The notes under the pieces are model-generated. The model saw nothing but the letters and a program-made list of their open reading frames with translations. It had not been told where the DNA came from and searched no databases. DNA of 64,000 bases, from contig NZ_JADKPR010000002.1 of NCBI RefSeq assembly GCF_015351475.1, forward strand, positions 124,001 through 188,000, read 5' to 3'. This document shows positions 18,865 to 29,608 of the stretch, piece after piece. The stretch is from Flavobacterium sp. HJJ. GTDB lineage: Bacteria; Bacteroidota; Bacteroidia; Flavobacteriales; Flavobacteriaceae. A program made the position numbers and the translations under genes. The stretch's first letter is position 1, and each line of letters opens with the position of its first letter.

Positions 18865-18990
18865 TTTTAAATATTTTGAATTAGTGAGGCAAAAATCATA
18901 ATAATTTGTTAAGTTTCCTAATATCTGAAACTCTTTTTTTGTTAAGACTAAAATTTAACATTATAACTTATCGTTATGTTTGTGTTATAA
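18543..18990 (-). repeat. Duplicated leader plus susC 5' module, copy B
   Basis: Partner of 13053-13500. It includes the first 106 codons of susC copy 2, the 83-nt leader, and the last 14 codons of the Omp85-like gene. In this copy the upstream coding part is intact, so this arrangement looks like the parental one. Confidence 0.8.
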
Positions 18991-20663
18991 AATTTTATTT
19001 CTTCGTTTTTAGACTTACCGTTTGTTATGGCAAATTTCAATAAACCATTTAGAGTTTGTGCACCAAATCCAAACCCTATACCTAGAAGTTTATCATTGTT
19101 TTTTTTTGTAGCAGAAATTGTGGAATCCTCGTAATAACAGTAGTCTAGAATGGAATTGAAGTATAAGTTTGATGAAATTAAATATCTGTATTCTGTCATT
19201 AAAGCAATCATTAAGTTTGCTTGCAGGCTGTTTTCGGTGAATCCTCGTATTGAGTTTGTTCCTCCAAAACGATGTAATTCATTTGTGATATAATTTTGAC
19301 TTTTTAAAATATAATTTTGGTTTTTTATATTTATAATATTTTTCTCATTAATATAAAAATCATTAATTATGTTAAAATTAGCAAAATTTTGTTTTTGTGG
19401 CAGATTTTCTATTATAGTCCTGTTTCCGATTCCAATTGTTAAGTCTACTAGGGATTTAATTGGGAATAGTTTGTTTTTTGAATTGTTTTTTTTGAATTCT
19501 ATAGAAGCGGTATAGAAAGTGTTCTTGTAATCGGATAAATTCTGGCTGTTCAGGTTTTGAATGTCACTGGACTCTGTAGATTCAAATCCAAGATATATAC
19601 GTTTATTGTAGTTTATGAAATAACCCAGGTGCAGGGCGGTCTTTGTGTTTTGAAAAATGCTGTCTTGTTTAAAAATATTAATTTGCGCTTTAATTGCTAT
19701 TGGGCTGTTGAATAAATAAGGAATATTTAAATTAGCATTAAAAAGCTTTTGGTTATTTCCGTCGTTTTTCCAGTAAATAGATAATTCTTCTCCGTTTCTA
19801 AGTGCATTGACTAGGGTTAGGTCTAAATATCCGTTAAATTGAATTTTTTTATTTTCGGTGTTATTGAATCCTAAATAGCCGTCAAAATTATTTGCTTTCT
19901 TTTTTTCTAGGTATACAAATATTTTGGTGCTGTCTTGTGTGAATAGTATTTCTGGAAATTTAATTTGATTTATAAATCCAAATTCTTCAAAATCATGATT
20001 TATTTGTTTTACTGTTTCTTGATTGAAAATTGAGTTTTTGTATTTTTTTGCGATTTGTTTTTGAGCTCCTTTTGGAAAAAGTTTTTTCTGCTTCTGATCG
20101 GAGTATTTTATTTCTATTGTGTTTAAATTTCTTTTAATGTCTGTTGAAATAAATAATTCGGCATAAAGATCTTGTCTTTTCTGTAGAATGTTGTTGAGTT
20201 TTACTTTTGCGAAAGCATAACCGTTTTTTTCTAAATTTTGTAGAATCTGTTTTAAAAACGCTTCTGTTTGAGAATATGGTAATAGTATCGAATCTTGATT
20301 TGTTTCGAAAAAATCAGCTAAGATCAGTTCGTTTTTTTTACCTATATATATATGTATGTTTTTTATTCTTTTGCCAAGTGAAATTTTAGCGTAAAAAACA
20401 CTGTCATTTTCTCTGTTTTTCTCAAGTATTTGGTTGTTGATATAGCCATTATCTTTTAGTTTTCTGCTGAGAATATTTATTTCTTCAATTGTGGTTTTTA
20501 CGTTTTGCTGTTTTTGGGAGTAGCTAATAGAATCAATTGTATTGGTTTCTAATGGAGTTTTGCCGATTATTTTTAATTGTATAGTCTGACTTTGAGAAGT
20601 CAAATGGAGAAGAAAAAAAAGCAGAATAAGAATTTTAGATTTCAATTTGATTTCTTTTTTCAT
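18948..20663 (-). CDS. Omp85-superfamily outer-membrane protein (BamA/TamA-like)
   Basis: A 571-residue exported protein with a signal peptide ending near LTSQSQ. The N-terminal 250 residues look like POTRA-type repeats (for example TEAFLKQILQNLEKNGYAFAKVKL and INHDFEEFGFINQI). The C-terminal half is a 16-strand-barrel candidate with the diagnostic loop-6 motif RFGGTNSIRGF near residue 465 and a terminal Phe. Members insert or translocate outer-membrane proteins; whether this one does so or only looks alike is not clear. It lies directly upstream of the susC-susD pair, hinting at shared expression. It is divergent from rpsL. Confidence 0.8.
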   Translation of the reverse strand: MKKEIKLKSKILILLFFLLHLTSQSQTIQLKIIGKTPLETNTIDSISYSQKQQNVKTTIEEINILSRKLKDNGYINNQILEKNRENDSVFYAKISLGKRIKNIHIYIGKKNELILADFFETNQDSILLPYSQTEAFLKQILQNLEKNGYAFAKVKLNNILQKRQDLYAELFISTDIKRNLNTIEIKYSDQKQKKLFPKGAQKQIAKKYKNSIFNQETVKQINHDFEEFGFINQIKFPEILFTQDSTKIFVYLEKKKANNFDGYLGFNNTENKKIQFNGYLDLTLVNALRNGEELSIYWKNDGNNQKLFNANLNIPYLFNSPIAIKAQINIFKQDSIFQNTKTALHLGYFINYNKRIYLGFESTESSDIQNLNSQNLSDYKNTFYTASIEFKKNNSKNKLFPIKSLVDLTIGIGNRTIIENLPQKQNFANFNIINDFYINEKNIINIKNQNYILKSQNYITNELHRFGGTNSIRGFTENSLQANLMIALMTEYRYLISSNLYFNSILDYCYYEDSTISATKKNNDKLLGIGFGFGAQTLNGLLKFAITNGKSKNEEIKFYNTNITISYNVKF

Positions 20664-20823
20664 GAAAGTAACGCAAATATCTGCTGTTTGTTTTAATATT
20701 CATAATGTTTGTGATTTAAATGACAAGAAGGTCTGTTTTTTTGTAGTTTTTTGTTTTTTATATCGAGATGTATTTTATTAAAAGCCAAATGCTTACTTAT
20801 TTAAAAAATAAACCAATTATGGT

Positions 20824-20853
20824 TTGTATAGTGGAAATTAATTTATACATTTG
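20824..20853 (+). promoter_or_regulatory. Promoter of the str operon (rpsL)
   Basis: TTG at 20824-20826 and TACATTTG at 20846-20853 are separated by 19 bp, an excellent match to the Flavobacterium -33/-7 consensus. Transcription would begin near 20858, where a small CCCG/CGGG hairpin (20858-20872) would form the 5' end of a leader of about 50 nt. Confidence 0.85.
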
Positions 20854-20906
20854 CAACCCCGTAAAAAGCGGGAATTTTATAAACAAGTAATTTTTAGTAT
20901 TTAATT

Positions 20907-21290
20907 ATGCCAACTATTCAACAATTAGTAAGAACAGGAAGAACTCAGATCACTAAGAAGAGTAAATCGGTTGCTTTAGATTCTTGTCCACAACGTCGTG
21001 GTGTTTGTACGCGTGTTTACACAACTACTCCAAAAAAACCAAACTCTGCAATGCGTAAAGTAGCGCGTGTACGTTTGACTAATGGAAATGAGGTAAATGC
21101 TTACATCCCAGGTGAAGGACATAATCTGCAGGAGCACTCGATAGTATTAGTGCGAGGCGGAAGAGTAAAAGATTTACCAGGAGTTAGGTATCACATTGTT
21201 CGTGGTGCACTTGACACATCAGGTGTAGCAGGAAGAACGCAGCGTCGTTCAAAATATGGTGCAAAACGTCCAAAAGAAGCTAAAAAGTAA
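20907..21290 (+). CDS. rpsL: 30S ribosomal protein S12 (uS12)
   Basis: A 127-residue ribosomal protein of the decoding centre. The conserved [15 protein letters not shown] segment, site of streptomycin-resistance changes in other bacteria, and the [13 protein letters not shown] segment are present. It is the first gene of the str operon, behind a near-consensus promoter. The start codon follows an AT-rich run with no Shine-Dalgarno. Confidence 0.98.
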
Positions 21291-21343
21291 ATCAACTCAC
21301 GTAAAGATGCGATTTATCGTAACTGCGTAAAAAAACAAAAGAC

Positions 21344-21820
21344 ATGAGAAAAAGAGCGGCAAAGAAAAGACCACTTTTACCAGATCCAAGGTTTAATGAC
21401 CAATTGGTAACACGTTTTGTAAATAACTTAATGTGGGATGGTAAGAAATCAACAGCTTTTAAAGTTTTTTATGATGCAATTGATATCATTGAAACTAAAA
21501 AGCAAAATGACGAAAAAACTTCATTAGAAATCTGGAAAGATGCTTTAACAAACGTTATGCCTCACGTAGAAGTACGTAGCCGTAGAGTTGGTGGAGCTAC
21601 ATTTCAAATTCCAATGCAGATCAGACCAGACAGAAAAATTTCTATGGCTATGAAATGGTTAATTCTTTATGCAAGAAGAAGAAACGAAAAATCAATGGCT
21701 CAGAGATTGGCTTCAGAGTGTTTAGCTGCGGCTAAAGAAGAAGGAGCAGCTGTTAAGAAAAGAATGGATACTCACAAAATGGCAGAAGCTAACAAAGCTT
21801 TCTCTCACTTTAGATTTTAA
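21344..21820 (+). CDS. rpsG: 30S ribosomal protein S7 (uS7)
   Basis: A 158-residue protein that nucleates the 30S head by binding the 3' major domain of 16S rRNA. It starts [17 protein letters not shown] and contains the family core [16 protein letters not shown]. It follows rpsL by 53 nt and precedes fusA by 11 nt. In E. coli S7 represses its own operon through the rpsL-rpsG gap; here that gap is short and I see no comparable structure. Confidence 0.98.
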
Positions 21821-21831
21821 TTCTTAAAGAA

Positions 21832-23988
21832 ATGGCTAGAGATCTTAAATATACAAGAAACATAGGAATTGCGGCTCACATTGATGCTGGTAAAACAACA
21901 ACAACTGAGCGTATATTATTCTATACTGGAAAATCACACAAAATTGGTGAGGTACACGATGGTGCTGCAACAATGGACTGGATGGCACAAGAGCAGGAAA
22001 GAGGTATTACTATTACTTCTGCTGCTACAACTTGTGAGTGGAATTTTCCAACTGAACAAGGTAAAGTTTTACCTGAAACATTGCCTTATCACTTTAACAT
22101 TATCGATACTCCTGGTCACGTTGATTTTACCGTAGAGGTAAATCGTTCTTTGCGTGTATTGGATGGTTTGGTTTTCTTATTTAGTGCTGTTGATGGTGTT
22201 GAGCCTCAATCTGAAACTAACTGGAGATTAGCTGATCAATACCGTGTACCACGTATGGGGTTTGTTAATAAAATGGATAGACAAGGTTCTAACTTTTTGA
22301 ATGTATGTCAGCAAGTTAGAGATATGTTGAAATCAAACGCTGTTGCGATCACTTTGCCAATTGGTGAAGAAAATGATTTCAAAGGTGTCGTTGATTTAGT
22401 TAAAAATCAAGCGATTGTATGGCATGATGCTACACAAGGAGCTACTTTTGATATTATCGATATCCCTGCGGATATGGTTAATGAAGTGAAGGAATACAGA
22501 GATATCCTTATCGAAGCGGTTGCTGATTATGATGAAAACTTGCTTGATAAATACATGGAAGATCCAGAGTCTATCACAGAAGATGAAATCAATAAAGCAT
22601 TGAGAGCTGCAACTATGGATATGGCAATCATTCCTATGATTGCTGGTTCTTCTTTCAAAAACAAAGGGGTTCAATTCATGTTAGATGCAGTATGTAAATA
22701 TTTGCCATCTCCAATGGATAAAGAAGGTATTACTGGAATTCACCCAGATGATGCTGAATTGCTTGAAGAAGATCAAACTACTATTTTGCGTAAACCAGAT
22801 GTAAAAGAGCCTTTCGCTGCTTTGGCATTTAAGATTGCTACTGACCCATTCGTAGGTCGTTTGGCTTTCTTCCGTGCTTATTCAGGAAGACTTGATGCTG
22901 GTTCTTATGTGTTGAATACTCGTTCTGGTAACAAAGAGAGAATTTCCCGTATCTACCAAATGCACGCTAACAAACAAAATCCAATCGAATATATTGAGGC
23001 TGGAGATATTGGAGCTGCTGTTGGATTTAAAGATATTAAGACTGGAGATACATTGTGTGATGAAAAACACCCAATCATTCTTGAATCTATGAAATTCCCT
23101 GCTCCGGTAATTGGTATTGCTATTGAGCCTAAAACTAAAGCTGACGTTGATAAAATGGGTATGGCTTTGGCTAAATTGGCTGAAGAGGATCCAACTTTTA
23201 CGGTTAGAACTGATGAGGCTTCGGGACAAACTATTATCTCTGGTATGGGTGAGCTTCACTTAGATATCTTGGTTGATCGTATGAAACGTGAATTCAAGGT
23301 TGAAGTGAACCAAGGTGAGCCTCAAGTTGAGTACAAAGAAGCGTTTACTAAATCTGCTCAGCATAGAGAAACTTATAAAAAACAATCTGGAGGTCGTGGT
23401 AAATTCGGTGATATCGTATTTGTACTAGAGCCTGCTGATGAAGTTGATGGTAAAGTTCCTGTAGGATTGCAGTTTATTAATTCAGTAAAAGGTGGTAACG
23501 TGCCAAAAGAATATATTCCTTCTGTAGAGAAAGGTTTCCGTGAAGCTATGAAAACTGGTCCTTTAGCAGGTTACCAAGTAGATAGTTTAAAGGTTACTTT
23601 ATTGGATGGATCTTTCCACCCTGTGGATTCTGATGCGCTTTCTTTTGAATTAGCAGCTAGAATGGGTTATAGAGAAGTAGCAAAAGCTGCTGGAGCTGTA
23701 ATTCTTGAGCCAATCATGAAAATGGAAGTTATTACGCCAGAAGAAAACATGGGGGATATCGTAGGAGATATTAACCGTCGTAGAGGTCAGGTGAATGACA
23801 TGGGTGACAGAAATGGTGCAAAAACTATTAAAGCTGATGTTCCATTATCAGAAATGTTTGGATATGTTACTACATTAAGAACATTGTCTTCTGGTAGAGC
23901 AACATCTACTATGGAATTTTCACACTATGCAGAAACGCCTTCTAATATTTCAGAAGCAGTAATCAAAAAAGCAAAAGGAAACGCTTAA
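21832..23988 (+). CDS. fusA: Elongation factor G
   Basis: A 718-residue translational GTPase that drives ribosome translocation. G motifs: AHIDAGKTT at 15-23 (G1), DTPGH (G3) and NKMD (G4). Domain IV/V segments such as SGGRGKFGD and [10 protein letters not shown] are present. It is slightly longer than E. coli EF-G, as usual in Bacteroidota. It is followed after 10 nt by rpsJ. No tuf gene lies between them, unlike E. coli. Confidence 0.98.
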   Translation: MARDLKYTRNIGIAAHIDAGKTTTTERILFYTGKSHKIGEVHDGAATMDWMAQEQERGITITSAATTCEWNFPTEQGKVLPETLPYHFNIIDTPGHVDFTVEVNRSLRVLDGLVFLFSAVDGVEPQSETNWRLADQYRVPRMGFVNKMDRQGSNFLNVCQQVRDMLKSNAVAITLPIGEENDFKGVVDLVKNQAIVWHDATQGATFDIIDIPADMVNEVKEYRDILIEAVADYDENLLDKYMEDPESITEDEINKALRAATMDMAIIPMIAGSSFKNKGVQFMLDAVCKYLPSPMDKEGITGIHPDDAELLEEDQTTILRKPDVKEPFAALAFKIATDPFVGRLAFFRAYSGRLDAGSYVLNTRSGNKERISRIYQMHANKQNPIEYIEAGDIGAAVGFKDIKTGDTLCDEKHPIILESMKFPAPVIGIAIEPKTKADVDKMGMALAKLAEEDPTFTVRTDEASGQTIISGMGELHLDILVDRMKREFKVEVNQGEPQVEYKEAFTKSAQHRETYKKQSGGRGKFGDIVFVLEPADEVDGKVPVGLQFINSVKGGNVPKEYIPSVEKGFREAMKTGPLAGYQVDSLKVTLLDGSFHPVDSDALSFELAARMGYREVAKAAGAVILEPIMKMEVITPEENMGDIVGDINRRRGQVNDMGDRNGAKTIKADVPLSEMFGYVTTLRTLSSGRATSTMEFSHYAETPSNISEAVIKKAKGNA

Positions 23989-23998
23989 TTTTAAGAAA

Positions 23999-24304
23999 AT
24001 GAGTCAAAAAATCAGAATAAAACTAAAATCTTACGATCACATGTTGGTGGATAAGTCTGCTGAGAAGATTGTAAAAACAGTAAAAACTACTGGTGCTGTT
24101 GTAACTGGTCCAATTCCATTACCAACACACAAAAAACTTTTTACAGTATTGCGTTCTCCGCACGTAAACAAAAAAGCAAGAGAGCAATTTGAAGTAATGT
24201 CATATAAGAGATTAATTGATATTTATTCATCTTCTTCTAAAACTATTGATGCTTTAATGAAGCTTGAATTACCAAGCGGAGTTGAAGTTGAAATCAAAGT
24301 TTAA
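23999..24304 (+). CDS. rpsJ: 30S ribosomal protein S10 (uS10)
   Basis: A 101-residue protein of the 30S head and, by family knowledge, a partner of NusB in antitermination. Typical segments are [20 protein letters not shown] and [13 protein letters not shown]. It sits 10 nt after fusA, so it belongs to the str transcription unit here. A separate promoter occurs in the 154 nt before rplC. Confidence 0.98.
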
Positions 24305-24353
24305 GTACTTTAAGAGTAAAAAGGAACGCTGTTTTTAGGTAAAAAATATTTTT

Positions 24354-24384
24354 TTGGTTTGTGTGTAAATAAGTTATACATTTG
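24354..24384 (+). promoter_or_regulatory. Promoter before rplC (S10-spc-alpha unit)
   Basis: TTG at 24354-24356 and TACATTTG at 24377-24384 with a 20-bp spacer match the flavobacterial consensus. Transcription would start near 24390, leaving an AT-rich leader of about 70 nt before rplC. The -7 box is the same as that of rpsL, which suggests matched expression of the two units. Confidence 0.85.
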
Positions 24385-24458
24385 CACCCACTTTAAAAAT
24401 AGGATTTGCTTAAAAGCTGCGTTCTATATTTATATTTAATAATTAATAATTAATATTT

Positions 24459-25076
24459 ATGTCTGGGTTAATTGGTAGAAAAATCGGCATGACTAGTATT
24501 TTCGATGAAAACGGGAAGAATATTCCTTGTACTGTAATTGAAGCTGGGCCATGCGTTGTTACCCAAGTCAGAACCAAAGGTGTTGACGGGTACGAAGCGT
24601 TGCAACTTGGTTTCGATGACAAAAACGAGAAACATTCCACAAAAGCGGCTGTAGGTCACTTTAAAAAAGCTGGAACTGTTGCTAAGAAAAAAGTCGTTGA
24701 ATTTCAAGATTTTGCAACTGAACAAAAATTAGGGGATCTTATTGAGGTTTCAATTTTTGAAGAAGGAGAATTTGTAGATGTACAGGGTGTGTCTAAAGGT
24801 AAAGGTTTTCAAGGGGTTGTTAAACGTCACGGATTTGGTGGTGTTGGGCAAGCGACTCATGGTCAGCACAACCGTTTAAGAGCGCCAGGTTCTGTAGGAG
24901 CTTCTTCTTATCCATCTAGAGTATTCAAAGGAATGCGTATGGCTGGAAGAATGGGAGGAGATAATGTAAAAGTTCAAAATCTTAGAGTTTTAAAAGTAGT
25001 AGCTGAAAAGAATCTGCTTGTTGTTAAAGGATGTATTCCAGGAAGCAAAAACTCTTATGTAATCATTCAGAAGTAA
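24459..25076 (+). CDS. rplC: 50S ribosomal protein L3 (uL3)
   Basis: A 205-residue protein near the peptidyl-transferase centre. It starts [18 protein letters not shown] and contains the GHGQ-equivalent loop around [16 protein letters not shown] and [13 protein letters not shown]. Its TAA stop overlaps the rplD ATG by one base (TAATG), so translation of the two is coupled. Confidence 0.97.
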   Translation: MSGLIGRKIGMTSIFDENGKNIPCTVIEAGPCVVTQVRTKGVDGYEALQLGFDDKNEKHSTKAAVGHFKKAGTVAKKKVVEFQDFATEQKLGDLIEVSIFEEGEFVDVQGVSKGKGFQGVVKRHGFGGVGQATHGQHNRLRAPGSVGASSYPSRVFKGMRMAGRMGGDNVKVQNLRVLKVVAEKNLLVVKGCIPGSKNSYVIIQK

Positions 25077-25705
25077 TGGAAGCAAAAGTATTAGATTTCA
25101 ACGGAAAAGATACTGGAAGAAAAGTACAGCTTTCTGATTCAGTATTCGGTATAGAGCCAAATAATCACGCCGTATATCTTGATGTTAAGCAATATCTTGC
25201 TAATCAAAGACAAGGTACACACAAAGCTAAAGAAAGAGCTGAAGTGACTGGAAGTACGCGTAAAATAAAAAAACAAAAGGGAACAGGTACTGCTCGTGCG
25301 GGTAGTGTGAAGAATCCTTTGTTTAAAGGTGGTGGAACAGTTTTTGGACCAAGACCAAGAAGTTATTCATTTAAATTGAATAAAAGCTTGAAGCGTTTGG
25401 CTAGAAAATCTGCTTTCTCAATTAAAGCAAAAGAATCAAACATTATTGTTCTTGAAGATTTCAATTTTGAAACGCCAAACACTAAGAGTTTTGTTAATGT
25501 TTTGAAAGCTTTAGAGTTAGAAAACAAAAAATCTTTGTTTGTGTTGGGTGATACGAATAAAAATGTATATTTGTCGTCACGAAATTTAAAAGCGTCAAAC
25601 GCTGTAAGTGCCAATGAATTAAGTACTTATGCTATTTTGAATGCTAATAATTTAGTGCTTTTGGAGAGTTCTTTGGAAGTAATTGAAGAAAATTTAAGTA
25701 AATAA
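25076..25705 (+). CDS. rplD: 50S ribosomal protein L4 (uL4)
   Basis: A 209-residue protein of the exit tunnel. Typical are [19 protein letters not shown] and [12 protein letters not shown], the tunnel loop. The frame is open further upstream to 25031, but the ATG at 25076 is the right start because it gives the normal N-terminus ([11 protein letters not shown]) and a one-base overlap with the rplC stop. In E. coli L4 represses the S10 operon; no such leader structure is evident here. Confidence 0.96.
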   Translation: MEAKVLDFNGKDTGRKVQLSDSVFGIEPNNHAVYLDVKQYLANQRQGTHKAKERAEVTGSTRKIKKQKGTGTARAGSVKNPLFKGGGTVFGPRPRSYSFKLNKSLKRLARKSAFSIKAKESNIIVLEDFNFETPNTKSFVNVLKALELENKKSLFVLGDTNKNVYLSSRNLKASNAVSANELSTYAILNANNLVLLESSLEVIEENLSK

Positions 25706-25712
25706 ATAGGAT

Positions 25713-26003
25713 ATGAGCATCATAATTAAACCTATAGTAACGGAAAAAGTAACCAAAGAAAGTGAAGTTTTAAACCGCTTCGGATTCGTTGTTGACAGAA
25801 AAGCAAACAAAGTACAAATTAAGAAAGCTGTTGAAGCTGCTTACGGTGTAAATGTTTTGAGTGTTAATACAATGAATGTGAGACCGGATAGAACTACCAA
25901 ATACACTAAAAGTGGTTTAATCAGTGGAAAGACAAATGCAATTAAAAAAGCAATTGTACAAGTACAAGAAGGAGAAACAATTGATTTTTACAACAATATC
26001 TAA
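25713..26003 (+). CDS. rplW: 50S ribosomal protein L23 (uL23)
   Basis: A 96-residue protein at the tunnel exit that serves as docking site for trigger factor and SRP. It begins IIKPIVTEKVT and has the VNTMNVRPDRTTKYTKSG segment. It lies between rplD (7 nt) and rplB (6 nt). Confidence 0.96.
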   Translation: MSIIIKPIVTEKVTKESEVLNRFGFVVDRKANKVQIKKAVEAAYGVNVLSVNTMNVRPDRTTKYTKSGLISGKTNAIKKAIVQVQEGETIDFYNNI

Positions 26004-26009
26004 GATAAA

Positions 26010-26834
26010 ATGTCAGTAAGAAAATTAAAACCTATTACCGCAGGTCAGCGATTTAGAGTTGTGAATGGTTATGACGCCATTACAACTGATAAGCCGGAAC
26101 GCTCTTTGATAGCGCCGATAAAAAACTCTGGAGGTAGAAATAGTCAAGGAAAGATGACCATGCGTTATACGGGTGGTGGTCACAAGCAGAGATATCGTAT
26201 TATTGATTTCAAACGTACTAAAGAAGGAATTCCAGCTACAGTGAAATCAATCGAATATGATCCAAATCGTACTGCATTTATCGCTTTATTAGCTTATGCT
26301 GATGGAGAGAAAACATACATTATTGCACAAAATGGATTGAAAGTAGGTCAGAAAGTTGTTTCTGGACCAGAATCTCAGCCAGAAATTGGTAATACATTGC
26401 CTTTAAGCAGAATTCCTTTAGGAACTGTTATTTCTTGTATTGAATTGAGACCAGGTCAAGGAGCTGTAATTGCTCGTTCTGCTGGAACATTTGCTCAATT
26501 AATGGCAAGAGATGGAAAATATGCTACAATTAAAATGCCTTCAGGTGAAACAAGATTGATCTTGTTGACTTGTTCAGCTACAATTGGAGCGGTTTCTAAT
26601 TCAGACCACCAATTAGTTGTATCTGGTAAAGCAGGTAGAACAAGATGGTTAGGAAGAAGACCTAGAACAAGACCTGTTGCAATGAACCCTGTTGATCACC
26701 CAATGGGTGGTGGTGAAGGACGTTCTTCTGGAGGTCATCCACGTTCAAGAAATGGAGTACCAGCTAAAGGTTATAGAACTCGTTCTCCGAAAAACCCGAG
26801 TAATAAGTATATCGTAGAACGTAGAAAGAAATAA
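26010..26834 (+). CDS. rplB: 50S ribosomal protein L2 (uL2)
   Basis: A 274-residue protein required for subunit joining and peptidyl transfer. The N-terminal basic part contains [14 protein letters not shown]. The C-terminal part has the conserved [18 protein letters not shown] loop with the key histidine. The start ATG follows rplW by 6 nt. Confidence 0.98.
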   Translation: MSVRKLKPITAGQRFRVVNGYDAITTDKPERSLIAPIKNSGGRNSQGKMTMRYTGGGHKQRYRIIDFKRTKEGIPATVKSIEYDPNRTAFIALLAYADGEKTYIIAQNGLKVGQKVVSGPESQPEIGNTLPLSRIPLGTVISCIELRPGQGAVIARSAGTFAQLMARDGKYATIKMPSGETRLILLTCSATIGAVSNSDHQLVVSGKAGRTRWLGRRPRTRPVAMNPVDHPMGGGEGRSSGGHPRSRNGVPAKGYRTRSPKNPSNKYIVERRKK

Positions 26835-26841
26835 TTAAGAT

Positions 26842-27120
26842 ATGGCACGTTCATTAAAAAAAGGACCATTTGTTCATTATAAGTTAGACAAGAAAGTTGC
26901 AGAAAACATTGCAGGTGGAAATAAAGGAGTTGTTAAGACATGGTCTAGAGCTTCTATGATTACTCCTGACTTCGTTGGACAGACTATCGCAGTTCATAAC
27001 GGTCGTCAATTTGTACCAGTTTACGTTACAGAAAACATGGTAGGTCACAAATTAGGAGAATTTTCACCAACTAGATCTTTTAGAGGTCATGCTGGAGCAA
27101 AAAATAAAGGTAAAAAATAA
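26842..27120 (+). CDS. rpsS: 30S ribosomal protein S19 (uS19)
   Basis: A 92-residue head protein that partners with S13. It begins with the diagnostic [15 protein letters not shown] and ends in [13 protein letters not shown]. Spacing is 7 nt from rplB and 6 nt to rplV. Confidence 0.97.
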   Translation: MARSLKKGPFVHYKLDKKVAENIAGGNKGVVKTWSRASMITPDFVGQTIAVHNGRQFVPVYVTENMVGHKLGEFSPTRSFRGHAGAKNKGKK

Positions 27121-27126
27121 GAAGCA

Positions 27127-27540
27127 ATGGGAGTTCGTAAAAGAGAAACAGCAGATGCGAGAAAAGAGGCTAATAAGTCTATTGCTTTCGCGAAATTGAA
27201 TAACTGCCCTACTTCACCTAGAAAAATGCGCTTAGTAGCGGACTTGGTAAGAGGTCAGAAGGTAGAAAGAGCACTTAACATATTAAGATTCAGTTCTAAA
27301 GAAGCTTCAAGAAAATTAGAAAAACTATTATTATCTGCAATCAATAACTGGGAGCAGAAAAATAGCGAAGCTAGTCTTGAAGAAGCTGGTTTATTTGTTA
27401 AAGAAATCCGTGTTGACGGTGGAATGATGTTGAAAAGACTTCGTCCAGCGCCACAAGGTAGAGCACACAGAATAAGAAAACGTTCTAACCACGTTACAAT
27501 CGTGTTAGGAGCTATCAATAACACACAAAGCAATTCTTAA
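27127..27540 (+). CDS. rplV: 50S ribosomal protein L22 (uL22)
   Basis: A 137-residue protein lining the exit tunnel. Marks are [18 protein letters not shown] and the C-terminal beta-hairpin [21 protein letters not shown]. The N-terminus is about 15 residues longer than in E. coli, which is common in this phylum. It is followed after 5 nt by rpsC. Confidence 0.97.
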   Translation: MGVRKRETADARKEANKSIAFAKLNNCPTSPRKMRLVADLVRGQKVERALNILRFSSKEASRKLEKLLLSAINNWEQKNSEASLEEAGLFVKEIRVDGGMMLKRLRPAPQGRAHRIRKRSNHVTIVLGAINNTQSNS

Positions 27541-27545
27541 GCAGC

Positions 27546-28298
27546 ATGGGACAAAAGACAAATCCAATTGGAAATAGACTTGGTATCATCAGAGGATGGG
27601 ACTCAAACTGGTATGGTGGAAATGATTACGGTGATAAATTAGCCGAAGATCAAAAAATCAGAAAGTATATCCACGCTCGTTTATCAAAAGCTAGTGTATC
27701 AAAAGTAATCATCGAGAGAACTTTGAAACTTGTAACCGTTACTATCACTACTGCAAGACCAGGTATCATTATCGGGAAAGGCGGACAAGAGGTAGACAAG
27801 TTGAAAGAAGAACTTAAGAAAATTACTGACAAAGAGGTTCAAATCAACATCTTTGAAATTAAAAGACCTGAACTTGACGCGTATCTAGTTGCTACAAGCA
27901 TCTGTCGTCAAATCGAAAGCCGTATTTCTTACAGACGTGCAATCAAAATGGCTATTGCTGCTTCTATGCGTATGAACGCTGAAGGTATCAAAGTTTTGAT
28001 TTCTGGTCGTTTGAATGGTGCTGAGATGGCTCGTTCAGAGGGTTTCAAAGAAGGTAGAATTCCTCTATCAACTTTCAGAGCTGATATTGATTATGCTTTG
28101 GCTGAAGCTCATACTACTTATGGTAGAATGGGTATCAAAGTATGGATCATGAAAGGTGAAGTTTACGGAAAGAGAGATCTTTCTCCGCTTGCCGGAATGG
28201 ACAAAAAACAAGCTGGCGCTAAAGGTGGAGATGCTCCAAGAGGAGACAGAAAGCCTTTTAATAAAGGTGGAAAATCAGACGCTCGTAAAAGAAAGTAA
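27546..28298 (+). CDS. rpsC: 30S ribosomal protein S3 (uS3)
   Basis: A 250-residue protein of the mRNA entry channel with helicase-assisting role. It has the N-terminal [13 protein letters not shown], a KH domain with [14 protein letters not shown], and a C-terminal domain with [13 protein letters not shown]. The C-terminal tail after about residue 220 is lysine/glycine rich ([16 protein letters not shown]), longer than in E. coli. Confidence 0.97.
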   Translation: MGQKTNPIGNRLGIIRGWDSNWYGGNDYGDKLAEDQKIRKYIHARLSKASVSKVIIERTLKLVTVTITTARPGIIIGKGGQEVDKLKEELKKITDKEVQINIFEIKRPELDAYLVATSICRQIESRISYRRAIKMAIAASMRMNAEGIKVLISGRLNGAEMARSEGFKEGRIPLSTFRADIDYALAEAHTTYGRMGIKVWIMKGEVYGKRDLSPLAGMDKKQAGAKGGDAPRGDRKPFNKGGKSDARKRK

Positions 28299-28317
28299 AT
28301 TTTTAAACTAAAGAAAA

Positions 28318-28743
28318 ATGTTACAGCCTAAAAGAACAAAATACCGTAAGGTACAAAAAGGTAAAATGAAAGGGAATTCCCAAAGAGGACACGAACTTTC
28401 TAATGGAATGTTTGGTATTAAATCTGTACATGAAGATGGAATGTTCTTAACTTCTCGTCAAATCGAAGCAGCTCGTATTGCTGCTACTCGTTACATGAAA
28501 AGAGAAGGACAATTATGGATTAAAATATTTCCAGACAAACCTATCACTAAGAAACCTCTTGAGGTACGTATGGGTAAAGGTAAAGGTGCCGTTGAATATT
28601 GGGCTGCCGTTGTTAAACCCGGAAGAATTATGTTTGAAGTTGGAGGAGTTCCTTTGTCAGTTGCAAAAGAGGCTTTGCGCCTTGCAGCTCAAAAGCTTCC
28701 AGTAAAAACTAAGTTTGTTGTTGCTAGAGATTTCGAAGCATAA
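28318..28743 (+). CDS. rplP: 50S ribosomal protein L16 (uL16)
   Basis: A 141-residue protein at the A-site of the 50S subunit. Typical are [39 protein letters not shown] and the ending [14 protein letters not shown]. It stands 19 nt after rpsC and 13 nt before rpmC. Confidence 0.97.
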   Translation: MLQPKRTKYRKVQKGKMKGNSQRGHELSNGMFGIKSVHEDGMFLTSRQIEAARIAATRYMKREGQLWIKIFPDKPITKKPLEVRMGKGKGAVEYWAAVVKPGRIMFEVGGVPLSVAKEALRLAAQKLPVKTKFVVARDFEA

Positions 28744-28756
28744 TCTATATTATATT

Positions 28757-28948
28757 ATGAAACAATCAGAAATAAAAAATCTTTCTATAGCTGAGTTGCA
28801 AAATGCACTTAGCCAAGCTAAGAAAGCACATGCTGACCTAAAATTAGCTCACGCTATCTCTCCAATTGAGAATCCGCTTCAAATTAGAAGTGCTAGAAGA
28901 ACAGTTGCAAGATTAGCTACAGAGCTTACTAAAAAAGAATTACAATAA
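28757..28948 (+). CDS. rpmC: 50S ribosomal protein L29 (uL29)
   Basis: A 63-residue helical-hairpin protein beside the tunnel exit. It starts MKQSEIKNLSIAELQ and ends with RTVARLATELTKKELQ, both typical. The frame is open upstream to 28715, inside rplP, but the ATG at 28757 gives the normal length. Confidence 0.95.
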   Translation: MKQSEIKNLSIAELQNALSQAKKAHADLKLAHAISPIENPLQIRSARRTVARLATELTKKELQ

Positions 28949-28965
28949 TTGTATTCTGCTGAAAG

Positions 28966-29226
28966 ATGGAAGAAAAAAGAAATTTAAGAAAAGAAAGAAT
29001 TGGGGTTGTTACTTCAAACAAAATGGATAAATCCATTGTAGTTGCTCAGGTAACTAAAGTAAAACACCCATTATACGGTAAGTTCGTGTTGAAAACAAAG
29101 AAATTTGTTGCACATGACGAAACAAACGACTGTAACATTGGAGATACTGTAAGAATCAGCGAAACGCGTCCTTTAAGTAAAACAAAATGTTGGAGATTAG
29201 TTGAAATCCTAGAAAGAGCTAAATAA
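28966..29226 (+). CDS. rpsQ: 30S ribosomal protein S17 (uS17)
   Basis: An 86-residue OB-fold primary binder of 16S rRNA. It has [19 protein letters not shown] and the [14 protein letters not shown] ending. It lies 17 nt after rpmC and 2 nt before rplN. Confidence 0.97.
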   Translation: MEEKRNLRKERIGVVTSNKMDKSIVVAQVTKVKHPLYGKFVLKTKKFVAHDETNDCNIGDTVRISETRPLSKTKCWRLVEILERAK

Positions 29227-29228
29227 TT

Positions 29229-29597
29229 ATGGTACAACAAGAATCAAGACTAAAAGTAGCAGATAACACAGGAGCTAAAGAAGTTTTAACTATCCGTGTT
29301 TTAGGAGGTACCAAAAGAAGGTATGCCTCTGTTGGAGACAAGATTGTAGTATCAATTAAAGACGCAACACCAAACGGAAACGTTAAAAAAGGTGCTGTTT
29401 CAACTGCAGTTGTTGTACGTACCAAAAAAGAAGTGAGAAGAGCTGATGGTTCTTATATCCGTTTCGATGATAATGCATGTGTTCTTTTGAATGCTGCAGG
29501 GGAAATGAGAGGAACTCGTGTTTTTGGTCCGGTAGCAAGAGAACTTCGTGAAAAACAATTCATGAAAATTGTATCATTAGCACCAGAAGTGCTTTAA
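29229..29597 (+). CDS. rplN: 50S ribosomal protein L14 (uL14)
   Basis: A 122-residue protein at the intersubunit bridge. The start [19 protein letters not shown] and the [15 protein letters not shown] segment are diagnostic. Two bases separate it from rpsQ. Confidence 0.98.
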
Positions 29598-29608
29598 TTC
29601 GTTTTAAG

